Source: Brachynemurus nebulosus (taxonomy: Eukaryota; Arthropoda; Insecta; Neuroptera; Myrmeleontidae). Taken from it: 64,000 nucleotides of DNA. Of this stretch, positions 21,593 through 33,797 are shown in pieces (the first letter of the stretch is position 1; every line of letters starts with the position of its first letter). Made by a program: the position numbers and the translations under genes. The notes below the pieces were generated by a model. That model was not told where the DNA came from. It made no database searches and saw only the letters and a list, made by a program, of their open reading frames with translations. The stretch spans positions 22,034,598 to 22,098,597 of the forward strand of contig JAPWDM010000008.1 in assembly GCA_035578155.1 (NCBI GenBank), in the 5' to 3' direction.

Positions 21593-24500
21593 ATGGAACA
21601 AACGTATTCAATTGAAATCATACAGCCGTCAGATTTGGAAAATTTGGCGTCATCCGATAATGTAATTGAATTGACCGATATTGGAATTATTGGTTTAGAT
21701 TCGTTGTGTCGAATATGTGCAAGTCGTAGCGATAATTTAATACCAATTTATGAAGGTGAAGGTTTGGAATATCAATTAGAGATGAAAATCAATCGACATT
21801 TTCCATTTACCGTGGAGAAAAATGATGCATTACCAACGCATTGTTGTTACCAGTGTGCGAGTACGTTGTTGACATGGCATGAATTAGTAGAAACAAGTAT
21901 TGAAGCCGACAAACGGTTAAAAGCATTACAATTTGAAACGGTTGTTCAGTTAAATCAAGTAAGTTTTTTGTCTCTTTTAAAGTTTATTGTAGGTATATAC
22001 GTCAAAACTCACAGTGGCGCAACAACCGGGGGGTCCAAGGGGTCTGGACTCCCTCTAAAATTACGTGGACCCATCATAAAATTACGTAAATTTTCTTTCA
22101 GTTTCTTTTATTTACGTATATTAAAAAGTAAAATTTTTAGTGGGCTACTGATATTTTTTATTTGAAAATCGAATTTTCGGATTCTGTAACATTTTTCAAT
22201 GTTATCAAAAGATTGTGGAGATTTGCGTTATCAAAAAATTGGGATATTTAAATTTTTTGCCCCCCCCCCTGCATATTTGTAGTTTTTGCGCCTTCGAAAA
22301 CTGAGTTATTGATACAATTCAATGGGTCTATTGAATAAAAAAAAGTATAACCTTATTAAGTAGTTACTTATGTAGAGAAGTTAAAAGTATAAAGTATTAT
22401 TTCATTTTACCATACTTGGATAAAAGATACCTTTTACTTAAAAGTAAATACAGGAGACTTTCGTTATAAGTCCGCTCGTTATGAGTCCGCCGATTTATAT
22501 TTCTATTGTAAACATTCCCCCTCCATGACCGACAAAAATTCATTCAAGTCTTTCGTTATAAGACCGGTGCTCTGTGGACCGGAACATTGCTATTGATGTA
22601 AAGCCGCTGCTACACGATGCTACGAACACCTTCCAACATTCGACGTTGGATGGTTCATAGCATCGTGTAGCCGTTGTTCGAACCTACGAGTGTCCAATGT
22701 CGATTGTCAAAGGTTCGCATTTGGTCGTGTCCCGTTCGATGTCGGTATTCTTGCACCGAGTCAAAGGGATGCTTCAAACGTTTGAAGGTCAGTGTTGGTT
22801 GCGTTCGTTGGTTGCGCACGACTCGTTCATGTGAAGAGAGACAACATCAGTGTATAACATTAGAGATAACATCAGACAGATAACAGCGTTGTCAACTGAG
22901 TACCAACACATCATCATTCGTATTGGATCAAACATTCGATTCACCGTGTAGCAGATACATTCGTCGCATCAACTATCGAACTTAATTGCCTCAAACGTTC
23001 GATCGAACGTTGGAAGGAACGTTCGTAGCATCGTGTAGAACCCGCTTAATGATAATGACCTAGATACGATTAGTGCAACTCATAAATCATCCTGTCAGAA
23101 TCTTTTTATTCACTAAAATAATTTTTTTTATAGGTCCGTGTTTACATAATACATGTGTAGTTGACCAAAACAAGTTTTGTTCGTTCATTGCGCGGATTAT
23201 ATTACAAACTTTGTTTGACTAACAATATTATTTACAATTTCTACAAAAGATTTTAAAAAATTTTTTAAAGAAAATATGTGTTGACAGTATCGTTTAAACT
23301 TTATAAATAAGTACACACTCACACGCTTGAAAAGTAGGGGAAGTGTGAGTTACGGCGGTCGACTACTAAGCACAAGTGGGGGTACAGGAATTCTTAGAAT
23401 TATATTCTCCTACAAGCCCGTAAGCAAACTTATAAAGAAATTGGAATGTACTAGAAAAAAATTTAAACATTTAAGTATTTATTTGTAAGTAAAAACTTTT
23501 ACTTGTAAGTAAACACTTGATTTTAGAGAATTATAACAAACGCTAAATTACTTATTAATTTAACTCATTACGTCTTTTTATTCAACTAAAAAGAAGTACT
23601 AACTGGAATTATATCATTAAATACTTCCACACTAAGTAAATACTGGAAATTATTTGAGTTTACTTATATTCTGTAAGTAAGCTCTTTTTTTAAGTAATCA
23701 CTTGTTTTTATTTAAGTAAGAACTTAAAAATAGGAAATAAAAGTAAGTAATACTTCTTTTTATTCAATAGACCCAATTTTAATGATTTCTATTCAAATGA
23801 AAGTTTCTCGCGAATACGCTTTTCACAAGCTTTAGTTGGTCTAGGTTAGATGGTTATAGTGTTGTCGTTTTTGCCAGAGTTCATCTCTCGAGTATTCCTT
23901 TGAAGTCGACACGTTGGAATCCTGTTATTCGCTAAATCTGGCGAATACTGAGTAGTTTTCGAGCACTAGTCATGGCATATCATTTGGTTGCATTAAGTAT
24001 GCATTAAGGGGGTATTCTGATTTAGACGGTCAAATTTTAGGTGTTTTTCCGGGTGTAATATAAATAAAAAACCTTAAACATTTTTACTATCGTTTTTTTA
24101 TCAGTTTTTTTATTAACATTTAAAAAGTACAAAAAAGTAAAACAAAAGTAAAAATTGAAAAAAGTAGGTACAAATTGGCAGAGACACAAAAAAATCTGCC
24201 CCCCTGGTTGACATGATTCCGACCCCATCGGTGATCTGAAACACAAAATTTTAGTGAATTCTTAAAGGGTAAGCATGTCATTTTCGTTTGACGAGAGCGA
24301 TTTGAAAAAAATATTTTGGCAAAATGGTGTCCATGTGAAAAAAAACATTTTCCCATCGTTTTTTCAGTTTTGGGAATTTTTAAAAATAGTAAAAAACAAT
24401 TTTTTTCAAAAAACCTTTCGTCAAACGAATTTCAAATATATTAAGAAGCTCTGTACAAAATTTCAAAGCAATCGGTTCACTAGAACTTGAGATATCGTGT

Positions 24501-27220
24501 CAACCGTTTCAAAAAACATAGTTTCGAGAAAAACGAGTTTAAAGTTTGAAGTCTCGTTTCGGGCAGTCTGAATCATTTATGGTGTATTATACCTACATTT
24601 TTTTAATCAGCGATCCTTGCCTCGTACAATGTTCCTTCCTCTAAACTTTGAAAATATGCAAAAAGAATTGATTTTTTTGAATTTCTTACCCCCTTAGGTA
24701 TTTACAGACAGCATATTAAAATATCCAAGATTGTAAAATTTTTCAAGATTACTAATTTTCCAAACTTATTTTTTTTATTATTTAAGCTTTAACATGAAGG
24801 ATGTTTAGGAGGTACAATCGGAGATAAAAGTACATGAAATTAGAAATTCATGAAAAATTGCGTTGTATAACAAACTATGAGGTAAATAAATAGTTATCTT
24901 TGTTAAATAATAGCTATCACTACAACTGATTGTACAATACATCAAACTATAGCTCTCAGCTGAGTACAAGAGCTGAGTACATTCTGAGGATTTTTCGGAG
25001 AATTTCAAAATGCTACGAGACGATTGAAAATTTAGTAGAATGTTCCTCATTAAATACTAAGGCCTCTGTGAAAATTTCAAACCGATTCACTGAGCCGTTA
25101 AAAAGTTATTAAAAAAAAAAAAAAAAAACTAATTTTACACGTACTCTTATGGAAATTCGAAAACAGAACAGATTAAATAACTTTTTAACGGCTTAGTGAA
25201 TCGGTTTGAAATTTTCACAGGGGCCTTAGTATTTAATGAGGAACATTCTACTAAATTTTCAATCGTCTCGTAGCATTTTGAAATTCCTCCGAAAAATCCT
25301 CAGAATGTACTCAGCTCTTGTAGTCAGCTGAGAGCTATAGTTTGATATATTGTACAATCAGTTGTAGTGATAGCTATTATTTAACAAAGATAACTATTTA
25401 TTTACCCCTCATAGTTTGTTATACAACGCAATTATTCACGAATTTCTAATTTCATGTACTTTTATCTCCGATTGTACCTCCCAAACATCCTTAAATCAAT
25501 ATTTTTTATCAATAGTAGCTTATGATAAACTCAAATACAACCGCCTTCAAACTATAAATTATTAATCACAGTAATTAGAAGAATCTTTTTCCGATTCACC
25601 CTGTGTTTCCTATACATCTTGTTTACAGTATTCACTTTATATGTAAATATATATATATTTTTTTAATTTTCAGAAATTCGAAAATTTAGATGAAAATAAT
25701 GAATCTATAGTGGAACCAGAAGAGACGGCTGTTAACATTATCGTTCCCACCACTGTTGAACCAAGGTACATAATTATTTATACCGCTTAATAAATATTTA
25801 TAAAAAAAAAAGTTCAAAATTAACGCATTTACAAATTTATTTCTTAATATCCAAAAAAAAAAAAAAAATTGGCTGGACGAACTTGGCGAATTGACCACAC
25901 CCAGTCCATGAGTGACACGATAGTTAATTTGACACGTTTTGTGTTTACAGGCTCGCGCAGTCCCGAGCAGCCGAACATGTAACAATTCGCCAAGCTCAGT
26001 CCAACAATTTTACCGTTGACTATTTACGTGAAAGTTGCAAGACGAAAATTAAAGATGACGTGTCTGACGATGCTAATGATGGTGACGTAAAATCGGATAA
26101 CTTTATTATCGATTGTAAAAAATTCAAAGATCATCATTCGGATGATGAGTTAAGCGTAAAAACTAGTTTTGATTATTTAGAAGGTGATGATGTTGATGAT
26201 AAACCGAAACTAGAAGAGTCAGTGGCGGATATCAAGAACGAATTTAGTGATACAACTAGCGAAATTAGTTTAAAAAATAGTGTTTTAACGAAAAAATTGA
26301 TCACTGATCGTAAGAGTAAACGTTTAAAACGGCACATTTTGAAACCGAAACATATTAATCAGTTGAGTACGGTGGAACGTGTTAAATTAGAGATCGACAG
26401 CGATCTAATCAAATTCGAATTGAAAGAAGAAATCGATTTAGATCGAGACAAAACGTGTATGTGCATGTATTGCGGTGTACGATTCACCAATCGGAAACAA
26501 CTGCAAGAGCACAAGTTGCTCAAACACGAGAACGACAAATTGTGTCGCACCAAATTGAACAAGGAAGATATTGAGCATGCGCAAGTGATCATCGATAAAC
26601 GCACCTACTACCAGTGTCACGAATGCGGTAAAAATTTACACAGCCCGTACACCTATATGTGGCATCGTCGCATCCATACCGGCGAGCGACCGTTCGTGTG
26701 CGACCTGTGCGGCAAACAGTTCCGTGTCTCGCAGGGCCTGGTGCGTCATTTGCGTGAAACGCATGCCGGCATCAAAAATTTCCCGTGCGATCTGTGCGGA
26801 CGAATGTTTGCGTCACGGCGCAACGTCGAGGAGCATCGTCGCATTCACACGAACGAGCGTCCGTACGTGTGCGATCTGTGCGGTAAAGCGTTCAAACAGA
26901 AGGCGTCACTGTTCGTACATAATCGGTCACATTCGGATATATTCCCGCATAAATGTTCGTACTGTGGACAGGGGTTTCGTACGAGGGCGCCACTGTTGGT
27001 GCACGTGACACGGCACACGGGCGAAAAACCGTATCCGTGCGATGTGTGCGGACGATGTTTTCGCATTAAGTACGAATTGAATCGACACCGTTTGATACAC
27101 TCCGACGAGAAACCGTTCAGTTGCACGGACTGTGGCATCTCGTTTCGACAGAAGCGCTATTTACGCAATCATAATAAAATCAATCATAGTGATCGACAAA
27201 TTGTGCCTTCATCGTCGTAG
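21593..27220 (+). CDS. ZAD and C2H2 zinc-finger transcription factor, three exons
   Basis: Exons 21593-21958 (122 codons, phase 0), 25674-25765 (30 codons plus two bases) and 25951-27220 join to about 575 residues ending TAG. Exon 1 encodes an insect ZAD, a zinc-binding dimerisation domain, with C39, C42, C85 and C88. Exon 2 and the start of exon 3 encode an acidic linker. Exon 3 then holds eight C2H2 fingers, the last seven contiguous, with sequences such as YVCDLCGKAFKQKASLFVH. ZAD proteins are nuclear DNA-binding factors; this one's targets are unknown. The ATG has A at -3 and lies just before the ZAD. Intron 1 (3.7 kb) is packed with transposons and a long hairpin; a shorter stem flanks the exon 3 acceptor. 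Codon use in exon 3 is richer in G and C than in exon 1. The finger block resembles that at 33798-35364. Exons 1 and 2 may also serve the finger exons at 34 and 44 kb. Confidence 0.9.
22324..23774. mobile_element. MITE in ZAD-gene intron 1, carrying a nested Harbinger-like MITE
   Basis: Ends GGGTCTATTGAATAAAA and TTTTTATTCAATAGACCC are inverted and flanked by AAT. The terminal 130 and 340 bases hold many AAGTA/TACTT words. The Harbinger-like element at 22602-23046 lies inside it, so this one is older. Non-coding. Confidence 0.75.
22602..23046. mobile_element. Harbinger-like MITE, copy 1
   Basis: 445 bp. Inverted ends AGCCGCTGCTACACGATGCT and, as complement, AGCGGGTTCTACACGATGCT; flanked by TAA on both sides. 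A second copy at 51404-51952 has TTA on both sides. The TWA target and long ends fit PIF/Harbinger. The 69-codon frame at 22674 is not a gene. Confidence 0.88.
24797..25492. repeat. Long inverted repeat in ZAD-gene intron 1
   Basis: Arms 24797-25110 and 25177-25492 (about 315 bases each) pair almost throughout, with a 66-base loop that starts with a run of 18 A. Shared words include CCGTTAAAAAGTTATT and its complement near the loop. It lies about 180 bases before exon 2 and would fold into a long double strand in the pre-mRNA. The 60- and 81-codon frames across the arms are artefacts. Confidence 0.93.
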
Positions 27221-27433
27221 TACAGTCATTTTAGTGAAATAATAGGATGCGAGTATGAATTGTGTATAGATGGCGGCACTAATCGAGCCGATAGTGGCGC
27301 CGCGAGGTGCTACAGGGTGGCCATTTACTGGAAGTGTATTCCAGCAGCACTGTCATGTTAGGATAGAGAAATTTTGTTGTATTCTGCATTTATTTTTGTA
27401 TTCTGTAAACTAGAAATTTAGTACGGTGCAATA
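27221..27433. other. 3' flank of the ZAD gene
   Basis: Follows the TAG at 27218-27220. No canonical AATAAA is seen close by. A trace of the GTGGCCA...CTGGAA repeat type (compare 30330-30707) is at about 27316. Confidence 0.4.
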
Positions 27434-27855
27434 GGGTACTTGACTGAAGTTACAAAAATATTCAAAAAGCATTGTTTTTTCATATCAGTTACGTGATTTT
27501 TTTATTTTCGACAGATTCTGTAAAAAAATCATCAAAAAAAATAACCCTACAATTTTAAATGAGAAAAAGGAGGGAAAAACACCTCATTATAGTGACGTCA
27601 CAGTTTGAAGCAACTAAACGTCAATGTCAATATTTATAACCTCAAAACTTTGATTATATTCGTAAAATATCAAAGTACAAGCAAGTATTTATTAGAATTC
27701 TGGTCGATTATTATTACTATATATATAAGCTAATAGAAATATTCAAAAGAAAACACAGTTTCACCTCACCGATGAAAATTATCAAAATCGACATATCTAG
27801 CTACAAAATGGTACGTCATATTCAAGAAATGGCGCGTTTTCACTAATTTGAAGTT
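27434..27855. mobile_element. Truncated copy of TA-flanked MITE family B
   Basis: Begins TA then GGGTACTTGACTGAAGTTAC and follows the copy at 31734-32301 closely to about 27855, where the match stops. The right end is missing. Confidence 0.75.
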
Positions 27856-28556
27856 AGTGTAAGTTCTTGGAGTTAAATTGCTTTTAGGCAAGGAATTTGA
27901 ATTGTAGAAAACACAAATTTATTCAGAAAAAATATAAAACTCAAGTGTAATACGGTAAGATAATTTAACGAATAAAATAAATTAGTTTAATTCATATTAT
28001 TATTTAATACATTGTTACTATGGTTCTGAAATCAGTTAAATTTACCAATAGGAATTTTTGTTTCGTTTTTATCGTGTTTACCTACAGTGAAATGACCAGT
28101 TAAATGTTTTGTACTATTTTTTTCGCTGTAAAAATTTATGTTAACTTTTTTTCCATGGTAAAAGTGAAAAAACTACAATATTCTTATGTGACTTGATACA
28201 CATGCTGCGTTAAATTATCAATATTATATTTTGACAAACATTATTTTAAAACGTTACTACGGATACCACCGGCTATTGCATTGATTACTATATTTCAGAA
28301 TACTATCAGGTCGTATACTGGTCGTATCTGGCTGCCTCAATTATACATTGGTACAATTAGTCTATATAATATACATATATAATATGTTATTTGGTCTATA
28401 GTCAGAATTTAGTAGTTGGTAGATACAGTTTTTCACAATTCTCCGAATAATATATATCTTGCATTTATTAGAATATAGAATCGTTATGTCCGTTATCGCG
28501 TTAGATGGTCTACTCGTACTTGACCACTTTGTAATAGTGTCGGATCTCACGCAATA

Positions 28557-29326
28557 GGGTACTTGACTGCTATTAAAAAAAGATTCAAAATTGTTTGTTT
28601 TTACGTAAGAATTAGTTAATTTTTGATAAATTTTATAAAAATTATCAAAAAACCACAGTTTAATTTTAAATGAACAAATTGGCGCGAAAAACGACTTGGC
28701 GTAGTGACGTATGCAGTGACGTCACGATTTAACTCAAACAGATGTCACTTCAGTCATCTATACACGGTCCTATATCTATGGTTCTATATTTGTACAAAGC
28801 ATTACCAACATAATTAACATGTATACCTCATTTCAGATACAATTAATCATGCGTTTTCGTTAAAAAGTTAAATAATTTTTATATTCGAAACAAATCAATC
28901 TTCTATTCTTTTTTAAAAGCAAACTGCAAATTTAAAATTTACGTAAATGCAATAATGAAAGAGATAAAGCCAAGAAAATGGAAATTATTTAAATTCAAAG
29001 TGACGAAGCATGATTAAATTTAACTGAAATGAACCATATATGACTGGTTGTCATAGACAATTTATCTAGGGTAGTCATATTTATATACATATTGTCTATC
29101 TTGTCTATAGTATTCATATATAAAGCTTATAAATCGTGACGTCATTTTAATATCTCGGTGCGTTTTAGTCATTTAAATAAAGGCTTAAAATTTATAATTT
29201 TCAAAATAGAATTTTTAAATAACTAAAGAATATTTTTATTTGTCACTACTAAAATTGAATATATTTAAGGATAATACATAAAATTATTCAACATTTAAAA
29301 CAAATTTTGATTACAGTCAAGTACCG
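28557..29326. mobile_element. TA-flanked MITE, family B/C copy
   Basis: 770 bp with ends GGGTACTTGACTG and CAGTCAAGTACCG between TA duplications. Interior matches 35801-36635 (for example TTGGCGTAGTGACGTATGCA). Confidence 0.85.
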
Positions 29327-30329
29327 TATTTAACCCATTAGTGACCACAATATTACACATAATACCATAATAGGGTAACCATTTTGTAATGTCAGTTTTA
29401 AAAAGTGCAGAATAATAAATTATTAATACGAAATCTCAAAAAACGAAAAATTTGAATTTCTTTAGAATATTGCGTGCCATTGGTAGCCTCGGTACTACTG
29501 ATTCACTTTCGATTTTGTTGAAAATCATCAAAGCGATTAATCCTCAAGGATTAAATCAGAATTTATCAAAGTCTGCCAGTGTCGTGATTTCCGTCGAAAA
29601 ATAGTTCTAACTGGTGTCATCAGATGTCATAGCGCCCAGTGTCAGATCCCAGTATAACGTGAAAGTTAAATTAATTATGTAACAATTCATTTATTCATAT
29701 TAAAATACTAAAATGACTGTATTATACGTTTATAGTATTGATACGGGGGTGTAGATGTTCGTTAAAATACGCATCCACTGTAATTGTGTGTATGGCCTTA
29801 ATTTTATAATTCGTAATCAGTATTTAGAAGAAATAAAGTTGTATTTGTTTTTTAGTTGAAATGTGATTTAATATTTTTAATTATTTTTGTATTATGCTAA
29901 TTACCTAAAGTAATATTGAACTTTTTAAATATTATCAACATAAACAAGAATATCTTAAAACCATAAACAAATTTTGGTCGAAAGGTATTTTTGTTACTCA
30001 GTTATAATAATTTATTTATTTATTTTTTTAAATTATTGCACCACTGTGAAATTTAAAAAAAAAAGAAGCTATTTAAGGATTAAGATAAGGTAGCTCATCC
30101 TGTATTGGTAATGATAAGATTCCCTAGCGACGAGTCACGGAACTAACGATGACAGACAATGATGACAATTTTATTTTTACGTAAATTGTTCGTATAATTA
30201 CGTGATTTAAAGTGCTGACATTTTATGTTACTAAAATTTCATTTTTTGGTACCAAAGAGGTCTTGTGTTATTTTTTACTGTCTCGTAAATGTCCAACAAC
30301 GGAAAGGTCATAAAATTTTTATAAAATTA
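29327..30329. other. Intergenic, no recognised feature
   Basis: AT-rich DNA with no gene or paired ends seen. Confidence 0.4.
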
Positions 30330-30707
30330 CATGGTGGCCACATTACTGGAAAACCTGGAAATGCCCTGGAATTTTTACTCTCTGGAAAAGTCAGGGAAAA
30401 GTCAGGGAATTTTACCAGAAGACTGGAAAAAATTGATTTTTATATAATTTTTCACTTGTTTTGAGATTAGATTTAAAAATTATTGCGTATTTCTGATTAG
30501 ATTTAAAAATTAACGCGTATTTCTTGTTTTTTTCTTTTTTTTTTTTCTCGTCATTTACTTTTTTATGTCAGAAATTTTTTTTTAGCTTTTTTGGGATAAA
30601 GTAGGGGTGGCATTTTTCACAAAATAGTCAGGGAATTTTTTAATAAAATTTTTGGAAAACCTGGAAAAGTCAGGGAATTTGATCTTCAAAAATCTGTGGC
30701 CACCATG
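30330..30707. mobile_element. MITE with CTGGAAAACCTGGAAA motifs
   Basis: 378 bp. Inverted ends CATGGTGGCCACA / TGTGGCCACCATG, flanked by AATTA on both sides. Inside, GGAAAA(G/C)(T/C)CAGGGAATTTT words recur. Superfamily not settled. The 79-codon frame at 30225 crosses its edge and is not a gene. Confidence 0.7.
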
Positions 30708-30724
30708 AATTATGAAATAATATT

Positions 30725-30810
30725 AAACTCGGTACATTTATCACACAGCTGTCGGAAAGTATCTGTCATACGTTCGTTCCGCAAACGCTCGCCAGGGAAA
30801 TTTAATTTTT
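30725..30810. repeat. Dispersed repeat shared with 58795-58885
   Basis: The word CACACAGCTGTCG...ATCTGTCATACGTT...CCAGGGAAATTTAAT here is matched, on the other strand, next to the TA tract at 58886. Too short to classify. Confidence 0.6.
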
Positions 30811-31733
30811 GCCAATAGAAACAATTTAAAATGCTTCAAATATACATCTATGCAATCTATGATAAAACAATTTTGACAGTGTTGATTGAAAGAAAGTGTT
30901 CATTTTGTTTTTTTCATTTGTAAAAAAGTGTGTTTTGTATCAATGAAAACTATATGTGAGCAAGATTAGAGATTATTAGTTAAAAGCCAGTTATCGATAT
31001 TAGGGATTTCTAACCTATCATGAAAAGTACCAGTTTGAGTTAAAATAAAAAAAAAAGTTTTAGGTTCATCATTAAGGTATTAGCGTGTTAGAGATTAACA
31101 CGTTGATGGTCATAACCTTTAACGATGAAATGTCCAACTGGTACATTATTTTGACTGATTTAAGTGTACTAGTAAGTACACTTGATATGGAATTGGGTTT
31201 TTGAATAAAAAATAATTTTTTTCTTTTTATTTCAATACTATATCATAAATAATATTGATAATCGATGTGAAAAAACTTTTGAAAATGATACTATACAGGG
31301 TGTTTCATTAAGAATTATCCATATAGTAACTGGAGAAACCTTAGCACGAAATATGAAGATTTAAGCCAAAACACTTAAATAAAATATTCCTCCTAACCGA
31401 GATATAGGGTGTTTTATTTTAAATATTCTAAATAATTTTAGCTCATATTTTTGACACCTTCCAATATTTTTTGTTCATACTTGGCAAAGAGTTTACACAT
31501 ATTAGGTTACTTTAAACATTACATTTACGATTAGAATTAACAAATTTTATCATCAAGGTGGTTAAATTATTAAGGACACTCATGTTAAATAAGCAATAAA
31601 ACAAAAATGGATATTTTAAACATTACCTTTAAATGCAAATAACTCGAAAATTACTCACTCTATCGTATTGAGACAAGAGGATGATATTTACGTAGAAAGT
31701 GACGAAGAATCAAAAAAACATGCAGAAACAATA

Positions 31734-32301
31734 GGGTACTTGACTGAAGTTACAAAAATATTCTAAAAGCATTGTTTTTCCATATCAGTTAAGTGATTTT
31801 TTTTGTTTTCGTCAGATTCTGTAAGAAATCATTAAAAAAAATAACCCTACAATTTTAAATGAGAAAAAGGCGGGAAAAACACCTCACTATAGTGACGTTA
31901 CAGTTTGAAGCAACTAAACGTCAATGTCAATATTTAGATCCTCAAAACTTTGATTATATTCATAAAATGTCAAAGTAAAAGCAAGTATTTATTTGAATTC
32001 TGGTCTATTATTATTACTATACATATAAGCTAATAGAAATATTCAAAAGAAAACACAATTTCACCTCACCGATGAAAATTACCAAAATCGACATATCTAG
32101 CTACAAAATATTACGTCATTTTCAAGAAATAGCGCGTTTTCATTAATTTGAATATTTGTTGGAAAATGGCGATTTTCAAAATAAAATTTTTAAATAGTTA
32201 TCAAATTTTTTTATGTTTCACCATTAAAATTGGACATATGTAATGATAATGCATAGAATTATTTAACATTTGACACAAATTTTAAATACAGTCAAGTACC
32301 G
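31734..32301. mobile_element. TA-flanked MITE family B, nested
   Basis: 568 bp, ends GGGTACTTGACTG / CAGTCAAGTACCG between TA pairs. Closest to the truncated copy at 27434-27855. Confidence 0.88.
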
Positions 32302-32585
32302 TATTATTACGACAGTGGCGTAAATTGTAGGGAGATAAAAGAAAGTATCCATCCCTACCGCACGCCTCTGGTAATAGAGGAAAACTATTTTTTACCACTG
32401 TTTAAAGTAACCTAATATGTGTAAACTCTTTGCCAAGTATGAACAAAAAATATTGGAAGGTGTCAAAAATATGGGCTAAGATAATTTAGAATATTTAAAA
32501 TAAAACACCCTATATCTCGGTTAGGAGGAATATTTTATTTAAGTGTTTTGACTTAAATCTTCATATTTCGTGCTAAGGTTTCTCC

Positions 32586-32869
32586 CATGGAGGTTAGAGA
32601 GAAGGAGAACGATCGCTGTAGAAAACTGTGTCCCAGAAATATGGACAAAATAAGTGAGGTGCTGCGATCGCTAAGTTGTCTCAATAAAAGCGGGAAATTT
32701 ATTTATTTATCTACTTGTACTCATAAACAGCTAACTTCGCAGATACTACTTACCGACGGCAGCGCGGCTGGTGGCTGAAAAATGAATTATAAATTCTACA
32801 AATTTTCAGGGACAGGCGGGCTAATGCTTCAGCACGTAGCGATCGTTCTCCTTCTCTCTAACCTCCATG
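32586..32869. mobile_element. MITE with perfect 8-bp duplication, nested
   Basis: 284 bp. Ends CATGGAGGTTAGAGAGAAGG and its perfect complement (over 30 bases), flanked by GTTTCTCC at 32578-32585 and 32870-32877. Eight-base duplications occur with hAT and P superfamily elements; the CATG start leans to P, but this is a guess. The 63-codon frame inside is not a gene. Confidence 0.92.
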
Positions 32870-33291
32870 GTTTCTCCAGTTACTATATGGATAATTCTTA
32901 ATGAAACATCCTGTATAATAAATAATAAATTATTTAAAAAATATCATTTGGTTATAAACAGTACAATAAAAGTTTGCGATGTTTGTGACGTCATTATGTC
33001 AAGATATTCAATACAAAAATATTTATAGCAAGCAATGATTGTATAGCAACAATAATTTAAAATAAAAAGACATTGTGTTTTCAGGTAAATAAACATTATG
33101 ACGTCACATATGCGTTCGAGACCTGTCGGCCCGTTATCGATTCTAAGTTTAAAAATTTATTTTTAATTTGATATTACTTTTTAAATATTATGTAAAAGAA
33201 AATAAAAAGAGTTTTCTTATAAAACTTACATATTATTATGATCTTTTCATTTATTACAAAAAAATTTTTCTTCAAAAACCCAATTGTTGAC

Positions 33292-33797
33292 GCGGTACAG
33301 TGTTATGTTGTAGTTAGTCAGGTTTCACTTGACGCCATACAACGTCTGTGACCGTTTACATGAAGTATCCTAACAATATGATTACATTTGAAATTTGGAA
33401 TAATTTTAACGTTTTCAGTGTTAAAAAATGTCAGAGTTAACCACTTTTAATTAAGTTACTTAACCTAAAATCTAACGGATCAATTACCTCAATTTAAAAA
33501 AATTCTGATTTTTTGAAAATTTCACAGTAGTGTAATCTTTTAAAACAAGAGGCAGAAATATTTAAAAAAAAAAAAATTATTTATTTATTTCAAACGCTTT
33601 AAATTTACTTCAATATTATTTTAGGTATTTTAGTAACATACACAGAAAATTGTATTAACAAAAATTATAAATTTAAAATAAAATTTTTATTGAAAACTTG
33701 GTTTTAGTTTTTATATGAAATATTTCTGCCTTTGTGTGTTTCACGAAAAAACTATCGTTTGGGCAACGCCTGAACCGCAAAAAAATCTATTTTCCAG
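33292..33797. other. Right part of repeat J and upstream of the second finger exon
   Basis: 33292-33345 is the right half of repeat J. The rest is AT-rich. An ATG at 33715 would extend the next reading frame by 28 codons, but the sequence before 33798 looks intronic, with a pyrimidine-rich acceptor. Confidence 0.5.

Larger units (their letters stand above)
31296..32913. mobile_element. Mariner-like fold-back MITE nested in family F
   Basis: Ends CAGGGTGTTTCATTAAGAAT and near-complement, each next to TA. Arms of about 215 bases: the left at 31296-31510, the right at 32402-32585 plus 32871-32913, since the right arm is split by the element at 32586. Total includes 852 bases of later insertions. 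Confidence 0.85.
31195..33291. mobile_element. MITE family F copy 1, with three further elements nested inside
   Basis: Ends GGGTTTTTGAATAAAAA and, as complement, GGGTTTTTGAAGAAAAA, flanked by AATT. It interrupts repeat J, whose uninterrupted form is at 7274-7441. Inside it lie the mariner-like element 31296-32913 and, within that, 31734-32301 and 32586-32869. A second copy with a different insertion is at 37733-38689. Confidence 0.82.

Noticed and set aside
24008..24700. A complete fourth TTAA-flanked element
   Set aside because: The left end is clear, but I could not pair a right end; CCCCCTTAGG near 24690 is not a convincing match.
33715..33797. ATG at 33715 as the true start of the 34-kb finger protein
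   Set aside because: The codons before 33798 look like intron with a good acceptor, and related exons at 26 and 44 kb start the same way. It remains possible if no upstream exon is used.
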